Part shown: in pieces, positions 26,208 to 34,510 of the stretch
How the letters are laid out: every line of letters starts with the position of its first letter
Numbering within the stretch: position 1 is the first letter of the stretch
Origin: Streptacidiphilus sp041262165
GTDB lineage: Bacteria; Actinomycetota; Actinomycetes; Streptomycetales; Streptomycetaceae
Direction: 5' to 3'
Assembly (NCBI RefSeq): GCF_041262165.1
Contig: NZ_JBGCBY010000001.1
Coordinates: forward strand, 395,429 to 459,428
DNA length: 64,000 bases
The notes under the pieces: generated by a model
Told to the model about the DNA's origin: nothing
The model's database searches: none
The model's input: the letters and a program-made list of their open reading frames with translations, nothing else
Translations under genes and position numbers: made by a program

Positions 26208-27866
26208 ATGACCGGCGACCAGAGCAGTGACCAGGGGATGGCGGGGCGGCTGCTCGCGGGCCGCTACCGGTTGGAGTCCGTGCTCGGACGGGGCGGCATG
26301 GGCACGGTCTGGCGGGCCACGGACGAGATCCTGGGCCGCGCCGTCGCCGTCAAGGAGCTGCGGTTCGCCGTCGGCGTGGAGGAGGACGAGCGACGGCGGC
26401 TGGTCGCCAGGACCCTCACCGAGGCCAAGGCCATCGCCAGGATCCGGCACACCGCCGCCGTCACGGTCTACGACGTGGTCGAGGAGGACGACCGCCCGTG
26501 GATCGTGATGGAGCTGGTCGAGTCGCGCTCGCTGAGCGAGGTGATCAGGGCGGACGGGGTGCTGCCGCCCAGGCGCGCCGCCCAGATCGGCCTGGACCTG
26601 CTGGGCGTCCTCGCCGAGGCGCACCGGTCCGGGATCCTGCACCGGGACGTGAAGCCGTCGAACGTGCTGATCGGCCATGACGGGCGGGTCGTGCTCACGG
26701 ACTTCGGCATCGCCCGGATGGAGGGCGACCCGTCGGTGACGTCCACCGGCATGCTGGTCGGCGCTCCCTCGTACATCTCGCCGGAACGCGCCCGCGGCGG
26801 GATACCCGGCGCTCCGGCCGACCTGTGGTCGCTCGGAGCGACGCTGTACGCGATGGTCGAGGGGCATCCGCCGTACGACCGGGGGTCGGCGCTGTCGACG
26901 CTCACGGCGGTGATGACCGAGGAGCTCACTCCGCCGCGCAACGGCGGGGAGCTGACGCCGGTGATCGCGGGGCTGCTGCGCAAGGACCCCTACGAGCGCC
27001 TGGACGAGGCGACGACGCGGCGGATGCTGGTCGGCGTGCTGTCGGCGCCGGAGCCGCCCGCCCAGCGTGCGCCGAGGGTCGCCCAGGAGCCCACGGTGAC
27101 GCTCGGGGCGGCGCCGCTGACCGCACCGACGCGGCAGCAGCCGCTGCCCGCGTCGCCACCGACTCCGGCATCCGCGGCGTCCGCGGCGACCGTTGCCGGG
27201 CAGGCCTCACCGTCCGGTCCGCCGCCGCGTCGGCGACGGACCGGCACCCTGGTGCTGGCGCTGGTCGTGCTGCTGCTGGTCGCGGGTACCGGAGCCTGGC
27301 TGGCCCTGGCGCACCAGGGCAAGGGCACCGGGACCGGGCAGAGCGGCTCCACCGCCGGCCGCGCCAAGGCGTCCGCGTCGGCCCCGTACTCGGCCGGTCC
27401 CTCGGCCTCGGCCCAGGCGGCGGCAGGGACGTACCAGCGGGTCCAGGGACCAGGCGGCTCCTCGATCGAGATCCCGACCGGGTGGACCCTGGTCAGCCGG
27501 AGCGCCAGCAGCTGGAAGTACCGGGGCCCGGCCGGCACCCTGCAGCTCGACTCGACCGCGACCCCCGGCCACAGCGCCGTCGCCGCCTGGCAGAACGAGG
27601 AGGCCCAGGTCTCCGGCAACTTCGCGAACTACCAGCGGGTCCGGCTGCAGACCGTCAGCTATCGCGACGGCTGGGACGCGGCCGACTGGGAGTGGACGTA
27701 CACCTCTCGTACGGGCCAGGCGCTGCACGCGCTCAACCGCGGTTTCGTCCCCGACCCGCAGCACGGCTACGCGATCTACTGGACCGCCGCGGACGCCACC
27801 TGGCACGACGTCAGGAACCAGGAGCTGCTCCGCCACTTCTTCTCCAGCTTCCAGCCTGCGGCCTGA
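26208..27866 (+). CDS. Membrane Ser/Thr protein kinase 1
   Basis: 552 residues with an active Hanks-type kinase domain (about residues 18-285): glycine loop LGRGGMGTVW, Lys49 in AVKEL, HRD at 145-147 (LHRDVKPSNVL), DFG at 165-167 and ISPE. A Pro/Ala-rich juxtamembrane region precedes a single membrane helix (about residues 345-367). A Ser/Ala linker then leads to an extracytoplasmic domain of about 140 residues (TYQRVQGPGGSSIEIPTGW to HFFSSFQ) that looks like a small sensor domain. No PASTA repeats. It starts a three-gene kinase run and is 38 bp after glpD. Confidence 0.93.
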   Translation: MTGDQSSDQGMAGRLLAGRYRLESVLGRGGMGTVWRATDEILGRAVAVKELRFAVGVEEDERRRLVARTLTEAKAIARIRHTAAVTVYDVVEEDDRPWIVMELVESRSLSEVIRADGVLPPRRAAQIGLDLLGVLAEAHRSGILHRDVKPSNVLIGHDGRVVLTDFGIARMEGDPSVTSTGMLVGAPSYISPERARGGIPGAPADLWSLGATLYAMVEGHPPYDRGSALSTLTAVMTEELTPPRNGGELTPVIAGLLRKDPYERLDEATTRRMLVGVLSAPEPPAQRAPRVAQEPTVTLGAAPLTAPTRQQPLPASPPTPASAASAATVAGQASPSGPPPRRRRTGTLVLALVVLLLVAGTGAWLALAHQGKGTGTGQSGSTAGRAKASASAPYSAGPSASAQAAAGTYQRVQGPGGSSIEIPTGWTLVSRSASSWKYRGPAGTLQLDSTATPGHSAVAAWQNEEAQVSGNFANYQRVRLQTVSYRDGWDAADWEWTYTSRTGQALHALNRGFVPDPQHGYAIYWTAADATWHDVRNQELLRHFFSSFQPAA

Positions 27867-27938
27867 CGCACCGTCGGCACGTACCCTGAGGTCGAACGGC
27901 CGGGCGGAGCAGGCCGCGCGAGCGAGGGAGGTGGCGGC

Positions 27939-29327
27939 GTGACCAGAGCAGCCAAGGAGTCGAAGGAGTCCAAGACGTCCAAGGCGTCCAAGGCAGCGAG
28001 GGAGTCCAGGAGCCGAGCTGCGCGCCGCGGCTCCCCGGTCAGGGCTCCCCGTACCGAGGGCCGGTTGCTGGCCGACCGCTACCAGCTGGCCGGCGCCGCA
28101 CGCGGCAGCGGGGTCGCCGCGGTCGACAACCGCAGCGGCGCCGAGGTGCAACTCGACGCCGTGCCGCTGCCGGAGACCGTCGAGCCCTTCGACCAGGTGG
28201 CGCCGGACCGGGCGGGCGGATCGGACGCCACGGCGAGCCGTGCGCTGGAGCAGTCCGCGTTGGTCGCCCGGACCGTCCCCGACCATCCCCGGCTGAGCCA
28301 GGTCTTCCAGGTGTTCGAGGAGAACGGCTACCTGTGGGTGGCCGGCGAGTCCGTTCCAGGCGTCCAGCTCAGCGCGCTGCTCGGGCAGGGGCCGCTGTCG
28401 CAGTACCGTGCCGCCGAGTTGGCGCACGACCTGGTGGCGGCGCTGCGCGCGGTGCACGCCGCCGGGCTCGTGCACGGGAACCTGACCGCGGACACGGTCA
28501 TGGTCTGCGACGACGGCACCGCGCTGCTCGGCGGGCTGGTGGTCGGCACGGCCCAGGAGGCGCTCTGCGGGGGCCCCGGCGCCGAGCAACCGGGCGCGGG
28601 GGTGCCCGCCGGACCGTGGACCCCGGCCCGGGTCCGGGCCCGGGACGCCCGCGCCATCATCGTCGGTGCCGTTCCCGAGCGGTGGTCGCCGGAGCAGGCG
28701 GGACCGGCCCCGGGCCGGCCCGCCGACGTGCCGCCGCAGTTCGCGACCGGTCGGCCGGCCGGATCCACCGCCCCGGCGGGAACTGCGGCGGGGACCCCGG
28801 TCGGGACTGCGGCGGGGCTTCCGGTGGGGCCCGAGGCGGACGCCTGGGCGCTGGGCGTGCTGCTCTACCGCGCGTTGACGGGCACGCCCCCGTTCCCGCA
28901 GGAGGACACGGAGACGCTGTTCGCCGCCGTCCGGGCGGGCGAGTTGCCGACCCCCGCCCGTCCGGCACTGCCCGCACGAGGGAGCTCCCGCGCCCCGCTT
29001 CCCGAGTGCGGGCTGCTCGGTCCCCTGGTGGAGCGGCTGCTGCGGACCGATCCCCGCGAGCGGCCCTCGCTGCCGGAGGCGGCGGAGCGGATCCGCCTGC
29101 TGCTGATACGCGCACCCGAGCCGATCGACCAGGACGAAGTGCAGTCGGTGGCGGCGCTGTTGCCCGTCCAGCGGCTGCGCGGGGACGTGCTCCCGCATCC
29201 CGACTTCCCGCACCACCGGCATGCCGCTCCGCGCCGCCGGGCCGCGCTGCTGGGGTCGCTGCTCGTCGCCGGTGTGGTGCTTTTCGTCCTCTTGGCACTG
29301 GTCATTGCGGTATTGCTGTCCCGCTGA
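27939..29327 (+). CDS. Membrane pseudokinase (kinase-like protein lacking catalytic residues)
   Basis: 462 residues. A Lys/Ser/Ala-rich N-terminal stretch (SKESKTSKASKAARES) leads to a kinase fold (ADRYQLAGAARGSGVAAVD... to the RIRLLL helix) and a C-terminal membrane helix (about 435-460). Catalytic residues are lost. The glycine loop is degenerate, the VAIK lysine is absent (EVQLDAV), HRD is replaced by HGN (GLVHGNLTADTVMV), and DFG is missing (GTALLGG). The C-lobe helices DAWALGVLLYRALTGTPPF remain clear. It should bind but not phosphorylate substrates and may scaffold or regulate the flanking kinases, as shown for pseudokinases elsewhere. The C-lobe contains a repeat-rich GTPVGTAAGLPVG insert. 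Confidence 0.88.
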   Translation: MTRAAKESKESKTSKASKAARESRSRAARRGSPVRAPRTEGRLLADRYQLAGAARGSGVAAVDNRSGAEVQLDAVPLPETVEPFDQVAPDRAGGSDATASRALEQSALVARTVPDHPRLSQVFQVFEENGYLWVAGESVPGVQLSALLGQGPLSQYRAAELAHDLVAALRAVHAAGLVHGNLTADTVMVCDDGTALLGGLVVGTAQEALCGGPGAEQPGAGVPAGPWTPARVRARDARAIIVGAVPERWSPEQAGPAPGRPADVPPQFATGRPAGSTAPAGTAAGTPVGTAAGLPVGPEADAWALGVLLYRALTGTPPFPQEDTETLFAAVRAGELPTPARPALPARGSSRAPLPECGLLGPLVERLLRTDPRERPSLPEAAERIRLLLIRAPEPIDQDEVQSVAALLPVQRLRGDVLPHPDFPHHRHAAPRRRAALLGSLLVAGVVLFVLLALVIAVLLSR

Positions 29328-29481
29328 GCGTCACAGCCCGGTCACATGACCCGCCCTGCCGTTCCCGCCGGGACGGAGGGTGCCTAGGCTGTGCTGCAAA
29401 CCCTGGGGTTATCGTGCGGTGCCAATGGTTCCTGCCGCAGGCTCGGACGGACACGGCGGGACGCAGGCGAGGGGGAGCACG

Positions 29482-31272
29482 GTGGGTACGGAAGAGGGCT
29501 CGGTGGTCGGGTCCGCACGCGGCGAGGAGCCGGTGCGGGGCACAGGCACGCGCGGCCCCGCCACGAGTGCCGACGTCGCGGCCCCACGGATGCTGGCAGG
29601 CCGGTACCTGCTGGGGGACCGGCTCGGCCGGGGCGGCATGGGCACCGTCTGGCGGGCCCAGGACCAGATGTTGGACCGCGAGGTCGCCGTCAAGGAACTG
29701 TCCGTCGGCCACCTGGCCGAGGAGGATCTGCTCATCGTCCAGTCCCGGATGAAGCAGGAGGCGCGTGCCGCCGCCAGGATCAAGCATCCCGGGGTGATCA
29801 CCATCCACGACGTCCTGGAGCAGGACGGCAAGCCGTGGATCGTGATGGAGCTGATCGACGGCCGCTCGCTCGCCGAACTGGTCGAGCAGGAAGGCACGCT
29901 GAACCCCCGTGAGGCCGCCGGGATAGGCGCGCAGGTGCTGGCCGCGCTGCACCGCGGACACCAGGTCGGCGTGATCCACCGCGATGTGAAGCCCGCGAAC
30001 GTGCTGCTGGAGCGCGGCACCGGACGGGTCGTCCTCACCGACTTCGGGATCGCCACCTACGAGGGCGACTCCGCGCTCACCCGCACCGGTGACCTGATCG
30101 GCTCGCCCGACTACCTCGCCCCGGAGCGGGTGCACGGGTCCCGCCCCGGCCCCGAGTCCGACCTGTGGGGTCTCGGCGCGACGCTGTACGCGGCGGTGGA
30201 GGGCCAGTCGCCGTTCCGCCGCGAGTCGCCGCTGACGACCCTGGCCGCGGTCGTCACCGACCCGCTGCCCGAACCCCGCAACGCGGGGGCGCTCGCCCCG
30301 GTCCTACGCGCTCTAATGGAGAAGGCGGCCGCCGAGCGACCCAGCGCGCCCGAGGCGATCCGGATGCTGGAGCGAGTCGCGGCCGGCGACACCACCAGCA
30401 TCAGCGCCCCGCCCAGCCCGCTGCGCAGCCCCACGACGGTGGTGCCGCCGGCGGACCGCAACGAGCACATGCCGACGCCGTTCCAGCGGACGGAGCCGAT
30501 CCGGCCTGCCTTCCTGGAGTCCGAGTACCGTCCGACCTCCGCCGCCGGGTCCCCGCCCTCCACCGCGTACTCGGCGGCACCGTCCCAGGCGCCGTCGACG
30601 GCCCGGCCGAACGACCGGCAGCAGCGGCAGGCGGCCGGCTCGGGCAGGCGCCGGCGGGTGTGGCCCTGGCTGGTGATCGCCGGGCTGCTCGCCGCGCTCG
30701 CGGGCGGCGGTGCCGCCTACGAGGTGAGCAGGAACGGATCCGCGGACCAGACCGCGAACAACGGCCAGGACAAGACCACCCCCTCGCCCTCCGCCCACGC
30801 GACGGACGCGCCCGTGATCCCGCAGGGGTACACCGTCCAGCACGATCCCGCCGGGTTCAGCTTCCCGCTGCCGGAGGGCCAGACCTGGACGCGCGTCGCC
30901 AAGGGCACCGTTGCCATCAACTACAGCCCCGACAACCAGGACCATCTGCTGATCTTCGGGGTCACCCCGGGACAGGGCATATCGCCGCTGCAGCACGCCC
31001 AGGAGATGGCGGCCTCGCTCACCACCAACGACCACAGCTACCAGCTGGAGAGCCTCGAACAGGACACCTTCCGGGGATACACCGGCGCCCGCTGGAGCTT
31101 CACCTTCACCATGAACATCAACGGTGTCCCCGAACAGCGCCACGCCATCGAGCAGCTCTACAAGGACAGCACGGGCACCGAGTACGACATCTACCTGGCG
31201 TACCCGCAGTCCGTCTGGACCCGCGGCTACCAGCGCTTCCTCGACATCATCGGCGGCTTCAGCACACCCTGA
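29482..31272 (+). CDS. Membrane Ser/Thr protein kinase 2
   Basis: 596 residues. The kinase domain (about residues 38-300) is complete: LGRGGMGTVW, Lys71 in AVKEL, HRD at 166-168 (IHRDVKPANVLL), DFGIATYEG and YLAPE. A Pro/Ser-rich region follows, then a membrane helix (about 393-415, WPWLVIAGLLAALAGGGAAY), then an extracytoplasmic domain of about 150 residues (GYTVQHDPAGFSFPLPEGQTW to FLDIIGGF) related in style to that of kinase 1. GTG 29482 has GAGGGGGAG just upstream, better than the earlier in-frame starts. It probably senses a wall or secreted signal; the ligand is unknown. Confidence 0.93.
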   Translation: MGTEEGSVVGSARGEEPVRGTGTRGPATSADVAAPRMLAGRYLLGDRLGRGGMGTVWRAQDQMLDREVAVKELSVGHLAEEDLLIVQSRMKQEARAAARIKHPGVITIHDVLEQDGKPWIVMELIDGRSLAELVEQEGTLNPREAAGIGAQVLAALHRGHQVGVIHRDVKPANVLLERGTGRVVLTDFGIATYEGDSALTRTGDLIGSPDYLAPERVHGSRPGPESDLWGLGATLYAAVEGQSPFRRESPLTTLAAVVTDPLPEPRNAGALAPVLRALMEKAAAERPSAPEAIRMLERVAAGDTTSISAPPSPLRSPTTVVPPADRNEHMPTPFQRTEPIRPAFLESEYRPTSAAGSPPSTAYSAAPSQAPSTARPNDRQQRQAAGSGRRRRVWPWLVIAGLLAALAGGGAAYEVSRNGSADQTANNGQDKTTPSPSAHATDAPVIPQGYTVQHDPAGFSFPLPEGQTWTRVAKGTVAINYSPDNQDHLLIFGVTPGQGISPLQHAQEMAASLTTNDHSYQLESLEQDTFRGYTGARWSFTFTMNINGVPEQRHAIEQLYKDSTGTEYDIYLAYPQSVWTRGYQRFLDIIGGFSTP

Positions 31273-31372
31273 GGATTCCCGGACTCCTTCCCGTGCCGAG
31301 CCCAGGACGCCCCACCCCGTCGGCAGTACGGTGGAACGAGGCAGGCCACACGCCCACGGTTGGGAGCCGGTC

Positions 31373-32752
31373 ATGGTTGCCCCCGCAGTCTCCACACCTG
31401 ACGCCGTAGTCATCGGAATGGGCCCTGGAGGGGAGGAGGTGGCCGGTCGCCTCGCCGACGTCGGCTGGGACGTCATCGGAGTCGACGAGCGGCTGCTGGG
31501 CGGCGAGTGCCCGTACTGGGGCTGCATCCCCTCCAAGATCATGGTGCGCGCCGGAAACCTGGTCAGCGAGGCCCACCGCGTCCCCGGTCAGGCCGGGATC
31601 AGCCGGGTGCACCCGGACTGGCGGCCGGTCGCGCGCCGCGTCCGCGAAGCCACCGACGACTGGAACGACAAGGTCGCCGTCGACCGCTTCACCGCGCGCG
31701 GCGGGCAGTTCCTGCGCGGCACCGGACGCCTCACCGGCCCGGGCGAGGTCACCGTCTCCGGCAGCGACGACACCGAGACGGTGCTGCGGCCGCGTCGCGC
31801 CCTGGTCCTCGCGGTCGGCACGCGGCCCTCCGCGCCGCCGGTGCCCGGCCTGGCCGGTACGCCGTACTGGACCAACCGCGATCTGATCGAGGCGGAGGAA
31901 CTGCCGGAGACGCTGCTCGTGCTGGGCGGCGGGGCGGTCGGCCTGGAACTCGGTCAGACACTGCAGCGGCTCGGCTGCGAGGTCACCGTGCTGGAGGCGC
32001 AGTCGCGGCTGCTGGGCCGGGAGGAGCCGGAGGCGGCCGAGCTGCTGATGCGGGCGCTGACCACCGACGGCCTGCAGATCCACACCGGGGCCGAACTGGT
32101 GTCGGTGGCGTACGACGGGGACCGGTTCACCGCCGCCTGCCGCCGAGGTGAACGGCTGAACGCGAAGCGGATGCTGGTCGCCTCGGGACGACAGGTCGAC
32201 CTCGACCGTCTGGGCGCGGGAGTGCTGGGCGTACCGTCCGGCGCCCGGTCGCTGCCGGTGGACGACCGGCTTCGCGTGCTGGGCGCGCCCGGGGTGTGGG
32301 CGGTCGGCGACGTCACCGGCAAGGGCGCCTTCACCCACATGGCCATGTACCAGGCGGACGTCGCGGTGCGGGCGATCCTGGGCCAGGGCGGGCGTCCGGC
32401 GGCGTACCACGCCGTGCCCCGGGTGACCTTCACCGATCCGGAGATCGGTGCGGTCGGCCTGACCGAGGCGGAGGCCCGGACGCAGGGGCTGGTCGTGCGG
32501 ACGGCGACCACCGACCTTGCCGCGAGCGACCGGGGCCGGGTCCACGGCCCGGGGAACGACGGCTTCATCAAGCTGGTCGCGTCCGGTGACGTCCTGGTCG
32601 GGGCGACCTCGGCCGGGCCCACCGGCGGCGAGATACTCGGCCTGCTCAGCCTGGCGGTGCAGGCCCGGGTGCCGCTGGCGGAACTGGCCGGGACGATCTG
32701 GGCCTTCCCGACCTTCCACCGGGCGGTGGGGGATGCCGTGAAGTCCCTCTGA
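31373..32752 (+). CDS. FAD-dependent pyridine nucleotide-disulfide oxidoreductase
   Basis: 459 residues in the class I disulfide reductase fold. It has the FAD motif AVVIGMGPGGEEVAGRL, redox-active cysteines in GGECPYWGCIPSK (CxxxxC), the NAD(P) motif VLGGGAVGLELGQ and a C-terminal dimerisation domain. The usual HPT-type catalytic histidine region reads FPTFHRAVGDA, so the base is kept in variant form. It is similar to dihydrolipoamide dehydrogenase and mercuric reductase but belongs to a distinct actinobacterial group; the substrate is not evident. ATG 31373 with GGGAG upstream is preferred to the long upstream frame, which would overlap the kinase gene. Confidence 0.9.
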   Translation: MVAPAVSTPDAVVIGMGPGGEEVAGRLADVGWDVIGVDERLLGGECPYWGCIPSKIMVRAGNLVSEAHRVPGQAGISRVHPDWRPVARRVREATDDWNDKVAVDRFTARGGQFLRGTGRLTGPGEVTVSGSDDTETVLRPRRALVLAVGTRPSAPPVPGLAGTPYWTNRDLIEAEELPETLLVLGGGAVGLELGQTLQRLGCEVTVLEAQSRLLGREEPEAAELLMRALTTDGLQIHTGAELVSVAYDGDRFTAACRRGERLNAKRMLVASGRQVDLDRLGAGVLGVPSGARSLPVDDRLRVLGAPGVWAVGDVTGKGAFTHMAMYQADVAVRAILGQGGRPAAYHAVPRVTFTDPEIGAVGLTEAEARTQGLVVRTATTDLAASDRGRVHGPGNDGFIKLVASGDVLVGATSAGPTGGEILGLLSLAVQARVPLAELAGTIWAFPTFHRAVGDAVKSL

Positions 32753-32842
32753 GAGGTCCCGGGAGTGCTCCCGGAATTGCTCCGGGAAGTGCTTGTTACC
32801 GGCAGGTACCCAAGCGGCTGCAAACGGCCTACGCTGCACGTC

Positions 32843-34462
32843 ATGACTGACATCAGCACCAGTAGCGCCACCGGCGAGCGCAACCCCGTCGCGGTGGCGG
32901 GTCCTCGTACCGCCGCCGACGCCGTGACGCCGGAGCTGGTCGCCCGGCTGGTCAAGGCCATCGTGACCGGTGAGCAGCCCACGCTCGCGCAGAGCCGCAA
33001 CCCCTTCACCGGAGAGGTGCTCGCGGAGATCCCGGAGTCCACTCCCCAGGACGTGGCGACGGCCTTCGTCCGGGCCCGCGCCGCGCAGCGCGACTGGGCC
33101 CGGCGGCCGGTGCGCGAGCGCGCCGCGGTGCTGCTGCGCTTCCACGACCTGCTCTTCGCGGCGCAGGCCGAGCTGCTCGACCTGGTGCAGTCGGAGACCG
33201 GCAAGACCCGCGGGCACGCCTTCGAGGAGGTGACCGCCGCCGCCGTCGAGGCCCGCCACTACGGCAGGGCCGCCGCCAGGTACCTCAAGCCGCGGCGCCG
33301 CGGCGGGGCCTTCCCGGTGCTCACCCAGGTCCACGAGCTGCGTCAGCCCAAGGGCGTCATCGGCCAGATCTCCCCGTGGAACTACCCCCTCGCGCTGTTC
33401 GTCGGCGACGCCCTGCCCGCGTTCGTCGCCGGGAACGCGGTCGTCACCAAGCCCGACACACAGACCGCGCTGACCGCGCTGCGGGCCCGCGAGCTGATGG
33501 TCGAGGCCGGGCTGCCCGCCGAGGTCTGGCAGATCGTCATCGGCGACGGCCCGGTGGTCGGTCCGGAGGTCGTCGCGCACGCCGACTACGTCTCCTTCAC
33601 CGGCTCCACCCGCACCGGACGGGACGTGGCCCAGCGCGCCGCCGCCCGGCTGATCGGCGCCTCGATGGAGCTCGGCGGCAAGAACGCCATGCTGGTGCTC
33701 GCCGACGCCGACCTGGACAAGGCCGCCGAGGGCGCCGTCCGCGCCTGCTTCTCCTCCGCCGGGCAGCTCTGCATCTCCATCGAGCGGCTGTACGTCGCCC
33801 GCGAGATCGCCGACGCCTTCCTGGAGCGGTTCGCGGCCCGGACCAGGGCGATGCGCCTCGGCAACACCCTGGCGTGGGGCGCCGACATGGGCTCCCTGGT
33901 CGCGCAGCGGCAGCTCGACACGGTCACCCGGCACGTCGAGGAGGCCGTCAAGAACGGTGCCCGGGTCCTGGCCGGCGGCCAGGCCCGTCCCGACGTCGGC
34001 CCGCTGTTCTTCGAGCCGACCATCCTCGACGGCGTGGACCCCAGCAGCGCCGTGTGCACCGAGGAGACCTTCGGGCCGGTCGTGTCCGTCTACCGCTTCG
34101 ACAGCGAGGACGAGGCCGTCGCCGAGGCCAACGGCACGCCGTACGGGCTGAACTCCAGCGTGTGGAGCAAGAACCCGCGGCACGGCGCGCAGGTCGCCGC
34201 GCGGCTGCACTCGGGCACCGTGAACGTCAACGAGGGCTACGCGCCCGCCTACGCCAGCGTCGCCGCGCCGATGGGCGGCATGGGCGACTCCGGCGTCGGC
34301 CGCCGCCACGGCTCCGAGGGCATCCTCAAGTACACCGAGCCGCAGACCGTCGCCGTGCAGAAGCTGGTCAGCATGGCGCCGTCGTTCGGGATGGACGACG
34401 AGGCCTACGCCAAGCTGCTCACCCGCGCCCTGGGCGTGATGAAGGCCCTGCGGCTCAAGTAG
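32843..34462 (+). CDS. gabD2: Succinic semialdehyde dehydrogenase
   Basis: 539-residue aldehyde dehydrogenase with SPWNYPLALF, catalytic Glu276 (MELGGKN) and nucleophile Cys310 (AGQLCISIER). The sequence is of the GabD2-type succinate-semialdehyde dehydrogenase (NAD(P)+) annotated widely in streptomycetes; other small aldehydes are possible. ATG 32843 lies 8 nt after a TACGCT hexamer, so the mRNA may be leaderless. Gap to the GMC gene: 48 bp. Confidence 0.9.
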   Translation: MTDISTSSATGERNPVAVAGPRTAADAVTPELVARLVKAIVTGEQPTLAQSRNPFTGEVLAEIPESTPQDVATAFVRARAAQRDWARRPVRERAAVLLRFHDLLFAAQAELLDLVQSETGKTRGHAFEEVTAAAVEARHYGRAAARYLKPRRRGGAFPVLTQVHELRQPKGVIGQISPWNYPLALFVGDALPAFVAGNAVVTKPDTQTALTALRARELMVEAGLPAEVWQIVIGDGPVVGPEVVAHADYVSFTGSTRTGRDVAQRAAARLIGASMELGGKNAMLVLADADLDKAAEGAVRACFSSAGQLCISIERLYVAREIADAFLERFAARTRAMRLGNTLAWGADMGSLVAQRQLDTVTRHVEEAVKNGARVLAGGQARPDVGPLFFEPTILDGVDPSSAVCTEETFGPVVSVYRFDSEDEAVAEANGTPYGLNSSVWSKNPRHGAQVAARLHSGTVNVNEGYAPAYASVAAPMGGMGDSGVGRRHGSEGILKYTEPQTVAVQKLVSMAPSFGMDDEAYAKLLTRALGVMKALRLK

Positions 34463-34510
34463 TCCGTTCCAGCACCACACCCACCGTCAGGGATTCAGGG
34501 AGCAGCGTTG

